Shown here in pieces: positions 1-9,255 of a DNA stretch of 64,000 nucleotides. The stretch comes from Alteriqipengyuania_B sp035481675 (GTDB taxonomy: Bacteria > Pseudomonadota > Alphaproteobacteria > Sphingomonadales > Sphingomonadaceae), in the NCBI RefSeq assembly GCF_035481675.1, contig NZ_JAYJJW010000001.1, positions 372,001 to 436,000 on the forward strand, written 5' to 3'. A program made the translations under genes and the position numbers. The notes beneath the pieces were generated by a model. The model did not search any database. It saw nothing but the letters and a program-made list of their open reading frames with translations, and was not told the DNA's origin. The first letter of the stretch is position 1. Each line of letters begins with the position of its first letter.

Positions 1-30
1 TTCGTCGAATCGCAGGGCGGCATCTACTAG
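1..30 (+). CDS. C-terminal end of an upstream gene (possibly penicillin-binding protein 1A)
   Basis: The first 30 bases read in frame as FVESQGGIY followed by TAG, so a plus-strand gene probably ends here. Glycine-rich tails like this close PBP1A-type transpeptidases, and mrcA often lies just upstream of prfB in sphingomonads. That identity is inference from synteny; nine residues cannot prove it. Confidence 0.35.
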   Translation, partial: FVESQGGIY

Positions 31-123
31 CCACCGCTCACGACGTCGGCATCTCGCGCTGCACCCTTTGACGCTGCCGCCGCTATCGCCTAGCGCGCAG
101 CCTTTCTTGATCGGAGACATCCC

Positions 124-1251
124 ATGCGTGCCGAAGGGCAGGCCCATATCGACCGGATCGAAGCCGCGCTGGCGCTGGTACGCCAGTCGCTGGACTGGGA
201 GCGTGCTCTGCGCCGCCTCGACGAGCTCTACGCACGCGTGCAGGACCCGACGCTGTGGGACGATCCCAAGCAGGCGCAGGCGATCACGCAGGAACAGAAG
301 CGCCTCGAAAGCGCGGTCAAGACCGTGCGCGAGATCGAAAGCGAGATGTCCGACGCCATCGAATTCGTCGAGATGGGCGAGGAAGAGGGCGATGACGAGG
401 TGATCGCCGACGGACTGGCGAGCCTTGCCGCGCTCGCGACCCGCGCCGATGCGGACAAGGTGCAAGCCCTCCTGTCGGGCGAAGCCGACGCCAACGACAC
501 CTATATCGAAATTCACGCCGGGGCCGGCGGCACCGAAAGCCAGGACTGGGCGGAAATGCTGCTGCGCATGTACGCCCGCTGGGCCGAACGGCGCGGGTTC
601 AAGGTCGAGACGGTGGAATACCAGGCCGGCGAAACGGCAGGCATCAAGTCCGCTACCCTGCTGGTGAAGGGCGAGAACGCCTATGGCTACGGCAAGACCG
701 AAAGCGGCGTCCACCGGCTTGTGCGGATCAGCCCCTATGACAGCTCCGCCCGGCGTCACACCAGCTTTTCCAGCGTCTGGGTCTATCCCGTAATCGACGA
801 CGATTTCGAGATCGAGATCAATGAAAGCGACCTCAAGGTCGACACCTATCGCGCATCGGGCGCGGGCGGGCAGCACGTCAACACGACAGATTCCGCGGTC
901 CGCATCACCCACCAGCCGACCGGCATCGTCGTCGCCAGCCAGAACGACCGCAGCCAGCACAAGAACCGCGCCACCGCGATGAACATGCTGAAGGCGCGCC
1001 TGTTCGAGCGCGAGATGGCCGAACGCGAGGCCGCGGCGGGGAGCGAATACGAAGCGAAGACGGAGATCGGGTGGGGCCACCAGATCCGCTCCTACGTCCT
1101 CCAGCCGTATCAGATGGTGAAGGACCTGCGCACCGGCACCACCAGCACCAATCCCGATGCCGTGCTCGACGGCGCGATCGACGAATTCATTTCCGCCGCA
1201 CTCGCCCAGCGGGTGACGGGCGAGACCGTCGATATCGAGGATGTGGACTAG
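124..1251 (+). CDS. prfB: Peptide chain release factor 2
   Basis: RF2 recognises UAA and UGA stop codons on the ribosome and triggers peptide release. The 375-residue product has the catalytic GGQ motif (GAGGQHVNTT) near residue 245 and the codon-recognition loop SPYDSSARRHTSF near residue 205. The tripeptide reads SPY where E. coli RF2 has SPF, which I believe is common in alphaproteobacteria. The start is ATG with a GGAG about 8 bases upstream. There is no in-frame stop near codon 25, so the autoregulatory +1 frameshift of enterobacterial prfB is absent. Length is close to the usual 365 residues. Confidence 0.97.
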   Translation: MRAEGQAHIDRIEAALALVRQSLDWERALRRLDELYARVQDPTLWDDPKQAQAITQEQKRLESAVKTVREIESEMSDAIEFVEMGEEEGDDEVIADGLASLAALATRADADKVQALLSGEADANDTYIEIHAGAGGTESQDWAEMLLRMYARWAERRGFKVETVEYQAGETAGIKSATLLVKGENAYGYGKTESGVHRLVRISPYDSSARRHTSFSSVWVYPVIDDDFEIEINESDLKVDTYRASGAGGQHVNTTDSAVRITHQPTGIVVASQNDRSQHKNRATAMNMLKARLFEREMAEREAAAGSEYEAKTEIGWGHQIRSYVLQPYQMVKDLRTGTTSTNPDAVLDGAIDEFISAALAQRVTGETVDIEDVD

Positions 1252-1311
1252 CGGCAGGGGCAGCCGGCGGGCGCTTTGCCTGACCGGCGAAACCGTCTAA
1301 CGAACCAGGCG

Positions 1312-2067
1312 ATGGGCATTTCTTCACGCGTTTGCGCCGTTACGGCATGCTGCGCCGCGCTGGCGCTGCTGGCCGCCTGCAAGCCTGCGGGCGAGGGCGA
1401 GCGGCCGGAAAGCGCGCTCGAATTCCCGCTGCCGATCCGCCCCGTGTCCGATCTCGGCGCCAACCAGTTCTCGACGGAGGTCGATCGCGACAACCGGCGC
1501 GAGGCGCAGATCGTGATGGACCTGGCCCGGATCGAACCCGGAATGACCGTGGCCGATATCGGTGCGGGCGAAGGCTATTACACCGTGCGTCTCGCCGAAC
1601 GGGTCGGGGAGAACGGCCGCGTCCTGGCGCAGGATATCGATGCCGGTGCGCTCGGCCGGCTGGCCCAGCGGGTGGAGCGCGAGCGGCTGGACAATGTCTC
1701 GATCAAGCCGGGCGCCGCGGACGATCCGCGCCTGCCGGCGGATAGTTTCGACCGCGTATTCCTCGTCCACGTCTACCACGAGGTTTCGGAGCCTTACGCG
1801 CTTTTGTGGCGGCTCTATCCCGCCGTGCGCGAAGGCGGACAAGTGATCGTGGTGGAAACCGACCGGCCGAGCGACCAGCACGGCATTTATCCGAAACAGC
1901 TATTCTGCGAATTCGATGCGGTGGGGTTCCGTCTCGTCGAATTCGTCCGCAAGCCGGAACTGGCCGGCTACTACGCGCAATTCGAGAAAACGGGGAACAG
2001 GCCGGAGCCCGGGGCCATTGAGCCTTGCGAAGTACCGGTGAGGGACACGGGCGAGCAGGCGCAATAG
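1312..2067 (+). CDS. Exported lipoprotein with a class I SAM-methyltransferase fold
   Basis: The 251-residue product starts with a lipoprotein signal: a hydrophobic stretch ending LLAAC, with the lipidated Cys at residue 23. Then comes a Rossmann methyltransferase domain, with the SAM-binding motif ADIGAGEGYYTVRLAE near residues 80-95 and a following acidic segment (AQDIDAGAL). The ATG at 1312 was chosen over an upstream in-frame TTG at 1276 because only the later start puts the signal peptide at the N-terminus. Similar 'methyltransferase' lipoproteins are annotated in sphingomonads, but the substrate is unknown. A SAM-type domain outside the cytoplasm is odd, because SAM is not expected in the periplasm. 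The gene sits alone between prfB and the flavoprotein. Confidence 0.8.
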   Translation: MGISSRVCAVTACCAALALLAACKPAGEGERPESALEFPLPIRPVSDLGANQFSTEVDRDNRREAQIVMDLARIEPGMTVADIGAGEGYYTVRLAERVGENGRVLAQDIDAGALGRLAQRVERERLDNVSIKPGAADDPRLPADSFDRVFLVHVYHEVSEPYALLWRLYPAVREGGQVIVVETDRPSDQHGIYPKQLFCEFDAVGFRLVEFVRKPELAGYYAQFEKTGNRPEPGAIEPCEVPVRDTGEQAQ

Positions 2068-2096
2068 GCGCTGCATCCCGCACGAGAGGAAATACA

Positions 2097-3503
2097 ATGA
2101 GTTTCAAGGGTCTGCAGCCGATTTCTTACGGGGGACGCGAAGTCTGGCCGCTGATCGAGGGTGGCAAGGGCGTGTCCGCCACGAACCACATGTCGAGCGG
2201 CGCCTGGGCGGCGGCGGGCGGCATCGGGACGGTCAGCGCCGTCAATGCCGACAGCTATGACGAGGACGGCAATCCGATCCCGCAGGTCTACCCGCAAGCG
2301 ACCCGCAAGGAACGGTTCGAACAGCTGGTCCGCTATGCCATCGACGGGGCGACCGAGCAGGTGAACCGCGCTTACGAGATCGCGGACGGCAAGGGCGCGA
2401 TCAACATCAACGTGTTGTGGGAACAGGGCGGCGCGCAGCAGGTCCTCGAAGGCGTGCTGGGCAATTGCGCCGACAAGATCACCGGCGTCACCTGCGGTGC
2501 CGGCATGCCCTACAAGCTGGCCGAGATCGCTCAGCGCTTCGACGTCCATTACCTGCCCATCGTGTCCTCCGCCCGCGCTTTCCGCGCGCTGTGGAAGCGC
2601 AGCTATTCCAAGGTGCCGGACCTGCTGGCGGCGGTGGTGTACGAGGATCCGTGGCTCGCGGGCGGGCATAACGGCCTGTCGAACGCGGAAGACCCGACCA
2701 AGCCAGAAGACCCCTATCCCCGCGTGAAAGCCCTACGCGAAACCATGCGCGCCGAAGGCGTGAGCGAGGACACCGCCATCGTCATGGCCGGCGGCGTGTG
2801 GTTCCTGCGCGAATGGGAGGAGTGGATTGACAATCCGGAGCTGGGCAAGATCGCCTTCCAGTTCGGCACGCGCCCGCTGCTGACAGAAGAAAGTCCGATC
2901 CCGCAGGTGTGGAAGGACATGCTGCGCACGGTAGAACCGGGCGACGTGCTGCTGCACAAGTTCAGCCCCACCGGCTTCTATTCCAGCGCGGTGAAGACGC
3001 CTTTCCTCTACGACCTCATGCATCGCAGCGAGCGGCAGATACCGATCTTCAAGCGCGACGAGGAAGACGGCACCATCCCGCTGATGGACCACGGCAAGGC
3101 GAAGTATTTCTTCGTCCACCCCGGCGACCAGCGCAAGGCGCAGAGCTGGATGGCCGAAGGCTTCACCGAAGCAATGAAAACGCCCGACGATACGGTCGTC
3201 TTCGTGACGCCGGAAAGCGCCGAGCGTATCCGCACCGACCAGCAGGAATGCATGGGCTGCCTGTCGCACTGCCAGTTTTCGAGCTGGAAGGACCACGACA
3301 ACCACACCACCGGCCGCCTGGCCGATCCGCGCAGTTTCTGCATCCAGAAGACGTTGCAGGACATCGCGCATGGTGGCGACCCGGACGACAACCTGGCGTT
3401 CGCCGGCCACGCGGCCTACCGCTTCAAGCAGGACCCGTTCTATTCGAACAACTTCACCCCCACGGTGAAGCAGCTTGTCGACCGTATCCTGACGGGGGAC
3501 TAA
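2097..3503 (+). CDS. NAD(P)H-dependent flavin oxidoreductase, nitronate monooxygenase family
   Basis: The 468-residue product resembles 2-nitropropane dioxygenase/nitronate monooxygenase proteins, FMN-binding TIM barrels. Family-like segments include the N-terminal substrate loop (NHMSSGAWAAAGGIGTVSA), GVTCGAGMP near residue 138, and a phosphate-binding-type AGGVWF region near residue 230. A C-terminal extension carries a Cys cluster ECMGCLSHCQFS near residue 385, suggesting a metal or redox site; that function is inference. The ATG at 2097 follows AGAGGA at good spacing. The true substrate is unknown and need not be a nitronate, since most family members are uncharacterised. Confidence 0.82.
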   Translation: MSFKGLQPISYGGREVWPLIEGGKGVSATNHMSSGAWAAAGGIGTVSAVNADSYDEDGNPIPQVYPQATRKERFEQLVRYAIDGATEQVNRAYEIADGKGAININVLWEQGGAQQVLEGVLGNCADKITGVTCGAGMPYKLAEIAQRFDVHYLPIVSSARAFRALWKRSYSKVPDLLAAVVYEDPWLAGGHNGLSNAEDPTKPEDPYPRVKALRETMRAEGVSEDTAIVMAGGVWFLREWEEWIDNPELGKIAFQFGTRPLLTEESPIPQVWKDMLRTVEPGDVLLHKFSPTGFYSSAVKTPFLYDLMHRSERQIPIFKRDEEDGTIPLMDHGKAKYFFVHPGDQRKAQSWMAEGFTEAMKTPDDTVVFVTPESAERIRTDQQECMGCLSHCQFSSWKDHDNHTTGRLADPRSFCIQKTLQDIAHGGDPDDNLAFAGHAAYRFKQDPFYSNNFTPTVKQLVDRILTGD

Positions 3504-3512
3504 GCCCTTCCG

Positions 3513-4802
3513 TCAGTTCTGGTGCGCGGCGTCGAGCCCGTCCGCTTCGTCGCTCTCGCTCACCCGCATCGGGATGAAGAGCGATACGGCGGTGGCGAGG
3601 ATGCCGGTTGCAAAGACGCTCCACACGGTCACCGCGGCGATGCCGATGGCCTGTGCGGCCAGTTGCCCCGCGACGCTCTGCCCGGGCGGCAGGCCGGTTC
3701 CGCCCCATTCCGCGGCCATGAACAATCCGGCAAGCAGGGTGCCGGTGATGCCGCCGACGCCGTTGATCGCAAACACGCTCAGCGTGTCGTCGATGCGCAG
3801 CGAATTGCGGATGAAGTGCGCGGCATAGCGGCAGGTAAGCGCGGCAACCGCGCCGATCACGATGGCCGCGCCGGTCGAGACGAAGCCCGCGGCAGGCGCG
3901 ATGGCGACGAGGCCGACGAGCGCGCCGCTGGCAAAGCCGTTGGCGCTGACATGGCCGGCACGCAGCCGGTCGACAGCATGCCACACGAGGACGGCGGTGG
4001 CGGCAGAGGCCTGCAGGTTGATCAGCGCGGCAGCGGTCTCGTCCGAGGCGCCGAGCAGTAAACCGCCGCCCGTCACACCGAACAGGCCGAGCCAGAGCAG
4101 CGGGATGCCGAGCAGGCGCAGGTAATCGGATTGCGGCTCGTCCGCCGTGTCGGGAAAGCCCTTGCGGCGGCCCATCAGCAGTGCGGCGACCAGCGCCGAA
4201 ACCCCGGCGGTGGTGTGGATCACCAGGCCGCCGGCGAAATCGACCGTGCCGATCCGCAGGGCCAGCCAGCCGCCGCCCCATAGCCAGTGGGCGACCGGGG
4301 CATAGACGATGAGGCTCCAAAGCCCGGCAAAGATGACAACCCAGCCGAACCGCCCGCGCTCCGCCCATGCGCCCACCATCAGCGCGGCAGCGAGGACGGC
4401 GAGCATCGTCTGGAACAGGGCGAAGGCGCTTTCGGGCACGGTGGTGCCGAACCGCACGGCCTCGATCTGCAGCAGCATCCAGCGCGACCCGCCACCGATC
4501 CAGCCGCCCGTCGTCTCCGCAAAGGCGAGCGTATAGCCGACCATGATCCACAGCAGCGAAACCACCGCAGCGATCACACCGACTTGCAGCGGGACGGAGA
4601 TCGAGTGCTTGTAGCGCACCGCGCCGCCGTAATAGAACGCGAGGCCGGGCAGGGCGAGGAAGACCAGCGCCGTCGCGGTCAGCAGCCACGCAGTGTCGCC
4701 CGGCAGCGCCTGTTCCACGACGACCGCCGCCGCGTGCGCAGGCGATGCCATGGCAGCCATCAATGCAGCCGCAACGGCGGCGAGAATCACGGCAGGACGC
4801 AT
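3513..4802 (-). CDS. amtB: Ammonium transporter (Amt family), divergent pore
   Basis: The 429-residue inner-membrane protein has a signal peptide (ending PAHA near residue 24) and about 11 membrane segments. Amt signatures include FYYGGAVRYKHS and DFAGGLVIHTTAG. The first pore histidine of the Amt twin-His pair is present (H196). The second position, in VFAINGVGG, is Asn (N347) where E. coli AmtB has His318, and the GFNAGS-type segment reads GVTGGG. The transport mechanism may therefore differ, or the protein may be a sensor-like paralogue. The ATG at 4802 gives a proper signal peptide; the frame stays open upstream but there runs antisense to the next gene. No glnK lies beside it. Confidence 0.9.
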   Translation of the reverse strand: MRPAVILAAVAAALMAAMASPAHAAAVVVEQALPGDTAWLLTATALVFLALPGLAFYYGGAVRYKHSISVPLQVGVIAAVVSLLWIMVGYTLAFAETTGGWIGGGSRWMLLQIEAVRFGTTVPESAFALFQTMLAVLAAALMVGAWAERGRFGWVVIFAGLWSLIVYAPVAHWLWGGGWLALRIGTVDFAGGLVIHTTAGVSALVAALLMGRRKGFPDTADEPQSDYLRLLGIPLLWLGLFGVTGGGLLLGASDETAAALINLQASAATAVLVWHAVDRLRAGHVSANGFASGALVGLVAIAPAAGFVSTGAAIVIGAVAALTCRYAAHFIRNSLRIDDTLSVFAINGVGGITGTLLAGLFMAAEWGGTGLPPGQSVAGQLAAQAIGIAAVTVWSVFATGILATAVSLFIPMRVSESDEADGLDAAHQN

Positions 4803-4888
4803 CGAAACCCCTCGAACAATCAGGCGGTCGCTATCGCACGAACCGATTGCGAAAGGGTGAAAGTGCCGTTCACCCTGCTTCAGTACCT

Positions 4889-5905
4889 TCAGACGAGGCC
4901 GGTGAGCACCTGGTCGGGCGGGCGGTGGCCGTCGGCCCAGAAGCGGATGTTGGCAATGACCTTTTCGCCCGCAGCGACGCGGCCTTCCCACGTGGCGCTG
5001 CCAAGGTGGGGCAGGGGCGTGACGTTGGGCAGCGCGACCAGCGCCGGATCGACGTCGGGCTCTCCGCGATAGACATCGAGCCCCGCCCCGCCGAGCTTGC
5101 CTGATTGTAGGGCCGCCAGCAACGCGGCCTCGTCGATCAGCTCGCCGCGCGCGGTGTTCACCAAATAGGCGCCATCCTTCATGCCCGCGATGGCATCGGC
5201 GTCGATCAATCCCCGGGTCTGCGGCGTGGCGGGGCAGTGGAGCGTGACGATGTCGCTTTGCGCCAGCAGCTCCGACACGTCGCCAGCGTAACGCACGCCC
5301 AGCATGTTCTCGACCGCTTCGGGCAGGCGGTGGCGATTGTGGTAGAAAATATCGAGGCCGAAGGCGCGGGCGCGGTGGGCAACCGCCTGGCCGATGCGGC
5401 CCATGCCGACGATGCCCAGCGTCTTGCCGCGCAGGCTGCGGCCGAGCAGCGCTGACGGCGTCCACCCGTTCCACTCGCCTGCGCGCATCATCGTCGCCCC
5501 TTCCGACAGGCGGCGCGGCGCGGCGAGGATCAGGGCGAGCGTGATGTCGGCTGTATCCTCGGTGAAGACGCCGGGCGTGTTGGTCACGATGATCTTGCGC
5601 CCTCGCGCCGCATCGAGGTCGATGTGGTCGGTGCCCGCACCGAAATTCGCGATCAGTCCCAGCCGGTCGCCGGCCTGCTCGATCAGTTCGGCGTCGATGC
5701 GGTCGGTGACCGTGGGGACGAGCACGTCGCAGCTGCGCATCGCCTCGGCCAGTTCGTCGCGGGTGAGGGCGCGGTCCTCGTCGTTGAACCTGGCGTCGTA
5801 GAGTTCGGCCATGCGCGGCTGGACGCCGGGCAGGGCGCGGGTGACGTGGACGCGGGGCTTGCCCTCGACGCGGCGGGTGGGCGGTGCGGGATCGGAATGC
5901 GGCAT
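4889..5905 (-). CDS. D-isomer-specific 2-hydroxyacid dehydrogenase (glyoxylate/hydroxypyruvate reductase type)
   Basis: The 338-residue protein has an N-terminal substrate domain and an NAD(P)-binding Rossmann domain with LGIVGMGRIGQAVA near residue 163. Catalytic residues of the family are visible: Arg in NTARGELIDE, Glu in DVYRGEPDVDP and His in LPHLGSAT. It reduces a 2-keto acid such as glyoxylate to the D-2-hydroxy acid in the cytoplasm. Exact substrate and NADH/NADPH preference cannot be read from the sequence. The first about 15 residues are a non-conserved leader, so a slightly later start is possible. Confidence 0.9.
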   Translation of the reverse strand: MPHSDPAPPTRRVEGKPRVHVTRALPGVQPRMAELYDARFNDEDRALTRDELAEAMRSCDVLVPTVTDRIDAELIEQAGDRLGLIANFGAGTDHIDLDAARGRKIIVTNTPGVFTEDTADITLALILAAPRRLSEGATMMRAGEWNGWTPSALLGRSLRGKTLGIVGMGRIGQAVAHRARAFGLDIFYHNRHRLPEAVENMLGVRYAGDVSELLAQSDIVTLHCPATPQTRGLIDADAIAGMKDGAYLVNTARGELIDEAALLAALQSGKLGGAGLDVYRGEPDVDPALVALPNVTPLPHLGSATWEGRVAAGEKVIANIRFWADGHRPPDQVLTGLV

Positions 5906-6033
5906 GGCTTCCGATTGGCGGGGCGCTCGGTCCGGGTCAAGGGGAGGGGGCAGCGGATAGAGCGACGACGTGCCTGTGCAGCCGATGCCGCTGCCCCTTG
6001 AAGTCGCTGAAGGGAAAGCGATAATGCACCGCC

Positions 6034-6498
6034 ATGCGCACCGCTTTTGCCTGTTTCCTCGCCGCTTTCGCCCTTGCCGTCCCTGCCGCCGCGCAGGATG
6101 ACGAGGTGCCCTATTGGGCCGCCATCAACGTGGACGAGATCAACATGCGCAAGGGGCCGAGCACGACCTATCCGATCGACTGGGTCTACACGCGCAAGGG
6201 CCTGCCGGTTAAGGTGCTGCGCAAGCGGGAAGGCTGGCGCTATGTCGAGGACATGGACGGCACGCGCGGCTGGTTTGTGGGCCGGATGCTGACGCGAACG
6301 CGAACCGCCATCGTCACCGGCGAAGGCGTGGCGCCGATGCGTGCGGAGCCCAATGCCGGCGCCTCGCTCAGCTGGAATGCGGAGCCGGGCGTGGTCGGCA
6401 GGCTGGGCGAGTGCGAGGCGGGCTGGTGCGAATTCGACGTCGAAGGACGCGCCGCGTGGATCGAAGCCGACCGCATCTGGGGCGACGGCGAACCCTGA
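6034..6498 (+). CDS. Periplasmic SH3-domain protein
   Basis: The 154-residue product begins with a clear signal peptide (MRTAFACFLAAFALAVPAAA, cleavage near residue 21). Two bacterial SH3-type modules follow: the first, about residues 28-85, has INMRKGPSTTYP and RGWFVGRM, and a weaker second, about 95-150, ends AAWIEADRIWG. Such proteins usually bind peptidoglycan or act as periplasmic adaptors. It is a single gene between divergently and convergently placed neighbours, so no partner is suggested by context. Confidence 0.85.
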   Translation: MRTAFACFLAAFALAVPAAAQDDEVPYWAAINVDEINMRKGPSTTYPIDWVYTRKGLPVKVLRKREGWRYVEDMDGTRGWFVGRMLTRTRTAIVTGEGVAPMRAEPNAGASLSWNAEPGVVGRLGECEAGWCEFDVEGRAAWIEADRIWGDGEP

Positions 6499-6520
6499 GA
6501 CCCGCCGTCAACCGGATCGC

Positions 6521-7711
6521 TTAAAGCATTTCCACCGCAACGGCCGTGGCCTCGCCGCCGCCGATGCACAGCGTGGCGATACCCTTGCTCTTGCCCTGTT
6601 CCTTCAATGCATTGAGCAGCGTCACGATAATCCGCGTGCCGCTCGCACCGATCGGGTGACCGAGCGCGGTCCCGCCGCCGTTGACGTTGATCCTGTCGTG
6701 CGGGATGCCGATGTCGCGCATGGCGAACATGGCGACGCAGGCGAATGCCTCGTTCACTTCCCACAGATCGACCTCGTCCTTGGACCAGCCGGCTTTTTCG
6801 AGCACCTTCTCGATCGCACCGATGGGCGCGGTGGTGAACTTGGCCGGCTCGTGCGCATGGGCGGCGGTCGCCACGATCTTCGCCACCGGGTTGCGATCGC
6901 CGGCCTTGCTCTGCCGGGTCAGCACGATGGCGGCCGCGCCGTCGGAAATGGAGCTGGAGGTGGCGGCGGTGATCGTGCCGTCCTTGGCGAATGCGGGGCG
7001 CAGCGTCGGGATCTTGTCCGGGCGACCCTTGCCGGGCTGCTCGTCATGTTCGACCGTCACTTCGCCCTGCCGCGTCTTGACCGTCACCGGCACCACTTCG
7101 CCCGCAAACGCGCCGCTTTCGATGGCGGCATTGGCGCGGCGCAGGCTCTCGATGGAATATTCGTCCATGTCCTCGCGCGTCATCTGGTACTCGTTGGCGG
7201 TTTCCTGCGCGAAAGTGCCCATGGCGCGGCCTTCCTCGTAGGCATCTTCCAGCCCGTCCAGGAACATGTGGTCGTAGGCCGTGTCATGCCCGATCCGCGC
7301 GCCGCTGCGGTGCTTCTTGAGGAGGTAGGGCGCATTGGTCATGCTCTCCATCCCGCCCGCGATCACCGTGTCGACCGTGCCCGCGGCCAGCGCCTCGCTG
7401 CCCATGATCACGGTCTGCATGCCGCTGCCGCAGACCTTGTTGACGGTCGTCGCCTCGACCGACTTCGGGAGGCCGGCCTTCAGCGCCGCCTGGCGTGCCG
7501 GGGCCTGGCCGAGGCCGGCGGGCAGCACGCAGCCCATGTAGATCCGGTCGATATCCTCGCCGCTCACGCCGGCGCGCTCCACCGCGGCCTTCACTGCAGT
7601 CGCGCCCAGTTCGGTCGCGCTCACGTCAGCCAGCGCGCCCTGCATCCCGCCCATGGGGGTGCGGGCATAGCTCAGGATAACAATCGGGTCTTGTTCGTTG
7701 AACTGGGGCAT
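6521..7711 (-). CDS. Acetyl-CoA acetyltransferase (thiolase)
   Basis: This 396-residue thiolase either condenses two acetyl-CoA to acetoacetyl-CoA or cleaves 3-ketoacyl-CoA. Motifs are the nucleophilic Cys in NKVCGSGMQ near residue 92, the catalytic His in GGGTALGHPIGASG near residue 350, and the second Cys in LCIGGGEATAV near residue 383. That last motif reads GGGEA where many thiolases have GGGMG. Length fits the tetrameric biosynthetic/degradative class. The gene is divergent from the aldehyde dehydrogenase, with about 110 bases between the starts. I leave the symbol blank because phaA, atoB and fadA roles cannot be separated here. Confidence 0.93.
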   Translation of the reverse strand: MPQFNEQDPIVILSYARTPMGGMQGALADVSATELGATAVKAAVERAGVSGEDIDRIYMGCVLPAGLGQAPARQAALKAGLPKSVEATTVNKVCGSGMQTVIMGSEALAAGTVDTVIAGGMESMTNAPYLLKKHRSGARIGHDTAYDHMFLDGLEDAYEEGRAMGTFAQETANEYQMTREDMDEYSIESLRRANAAIESGAFAGEVVPVTVKTRQGEVTVEHDEQPGKGRPDKIPTLRPAFAKDGTITAATSSSISDGAAAIVLTRQSKAGDRNPVAKIVATAAHAHEPAKFTTAPIGAIEKVLEKAGWSKDEVDLWEVNEAFACVAMFAMRDIGIPHDRINVNGGGTALGHPIGASGTRIIVTLLNALKEQGKSKGIATLCIGGGEATAVAVEML

Positions 7712-7824
7712 GGCGTCTGATTGCCTTTCGTCTGGGAAGGTGAGAAGTTGCCCCCGACCTAATGCTGCGGCGCGGCGATATCAAACCGCAAACCCAAGAA
7801 AACGAATTTCCAGGAGAGACCGTA

Positions 7825-9255
7825 ATGGCACACCCCGACCGCGACGAACTGATGACGATGCTGGACCGCCAGCGGAACGACTTCATGGCGAAACGGCCGG
7901 AGTCGCTGAATGTCCGGCGCGACCGGATCAAGCGCGTCATCGGCCTGATGAAGGATCACGGCGACGCGTTTTCCAAGGCGATGAGCGCGGATTTCGGTAA
8001 CCGCAGCTGGGAGCAGTCGATGCTGACCGACATCGCCCCGACGATCAGCCTGGCGAAATATTGCCTCAAGAATCTCGACAGCTGGGCGAAGCCCGACAAG
8101 CGCAAGGTGCAGCTCCCGCTGAACCTGCTGGGCGCCAAGGCGGAGGTCCGGTACGAGCCGCTGGGCGTCATCGGGATCATCGCGCCGTGGAACTTCCCCG
8201 TCGGCTTGGCCTTCAGCCCGCTGCTGCAGGCCTTCGCCGCCGGCAACCGCGCGATGATCAAGCCGAGCGAGTTCACCGAGAAGACCAGCCAGCTGATGAA
8301 GGAGCTGGTGGAAGAAGCCTTCACGCCGGAGGAATGCGTCGTCGTGACCGGCCCGCCGGAAGTGGCGCAGGCGTTCAGCAGCCTGCCGTTCGACCACCTC
8401 CTGTTCACCGGCTCCACCGCGACCGGCCGCAAGGTCATGCAGGCAGCGGCGGAAAACCTCGTTCCCGTGACGCTGGAACTGGGCGGCAAGAGCCCGGTGG
8501 TGCTGGGCCGCGATGCGGACTTCAAGCGCGCGGGCGAACGGATCGCGATGGGCAAGATGATGAACGCGGGGCAGATCTGCCTCGCGCCCGATTACATGTA
8601 TGTGCCGGAAGACAAGGAAGTCGAAGCAGTCGGCGCGGTCAGCGACGGGGTGCACGCGATGTATCCCAAGCTCTTGGAAAACGACGATTACACCAGCGTT
8701 GTCACCGACAAGCATTTCGACCGGCTGCAGACGCTGGTGAAGGATGCCCGCAACAAGGGCGCCGACGTGATCGAGATCAATCCGGGCGACGAGGATTTCT
8801 CAAACACCAACGCCCGCAAGATGCCGCTCACCATCATCCGCAACCCGACCGACGACATGGAGGTGATGCAGGACGAGATTTTCGGCCCCGTCCTGCCGGT
8901 GAAGACCTACAAGGCGGTGGACGAGGCGATCGACTACATCAACGATCACGACCGCCCGCTCGGCCTCTATTATTTCGGCGATAACGGAGAGGAGCAGGAG
9001 CAGGTCCTCGGCCGCACGATTTCAGGCGGGGTGACGGTCAACGATGTCATCTTCCATGTCTCTGCAGACGACCTGCCGTTCGGCGGGGTCGGCCCGTCCG
9101 GCATCGGGTCCTATCACGGGCCGGAAGGCTTTAAGACTTTCAGCCACGCCCGCGCGGTCTACACCCAGCCGAAGATCGATATTGCCGGCATGGCCGGGCT
9201 TAAGCCGCCCTATGGCGACAAGGCGGCCAAGACGATCAAGTCGATGCTGAAATAG
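7825..9255 (+). CDS. Coniferyl-aldehyde-type dehydrogenase (ALDH superfamily)
   Basis: The 476-residue ALDH oxidises an aldehyde to the acid with NAD(P). Key features are APWNFPVGLAFSPL near residue 125, the cofactor-site FTGSTATGRKV near residue 197, the general-base Glu in LELGGKSPVV, and the catalytic Cys in NAGQICLAPDY near residue 252. The sequence profile resembles coniferyl aldehyde dehydrogenases (calB-like) rather than betaine or succinate-semialdehyde enzymes. The start is the ATG at 7825 after AGGAGAG; an in-frame ATG at 7762 lacks a ribosome site. The aldehyde substrate in vivo is not known. Confidence 0.9.
   Translation: MAHPDRDELMTMLDRQRNDFMAKRPESLNVRRDRIKRVIGLMKDHGDAFSKAMSADFGNRSWEQSMLTDIAPTISLAKYCLKNLDSWAKPDKRKVQLPLNLLGAKAEVRYEPLGVIGIIAPWNFPVGLAFSPLLQAFAAGNRAMIKPSEFTEKTSQLMKELVEEAFTPEECVVVTGPPEVAQAFSSLPFDHLLFTGSTATGRKVMQAAAENLVPVTLELGGKSPVVLGRDADFKRAGERIAMGKMMNAGQICLAPDYMYVPEDKEVEAVGAVSDGVHAMYPKLLENDDYTSVVTDKHFDRLQTLVKDARNKGADVIEINPGDEDFSNTNARKMPLTIIRNPTDDMEVMQDEIFGPVLPVKTYKAVDEAIDYINDHDRPLGLYYFGDNGEEQEQVLGRTISGGVTVNDVIFHVSADDLPFGGVGPSGIGSYHGPEGFKTFSHARAVYTQPKIDIAGMAGLKPPYGDKAAKTIKSMLK

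Noticed and set aside
4803..5474. Upstream in-frame extension of the ammonium transporter
   Set aside because: It is Arg/Ala/Pro-rich and overlaps the hydroxyacid dehydrogenase gene; the ATG at 4802 starts a proper signal peptide.
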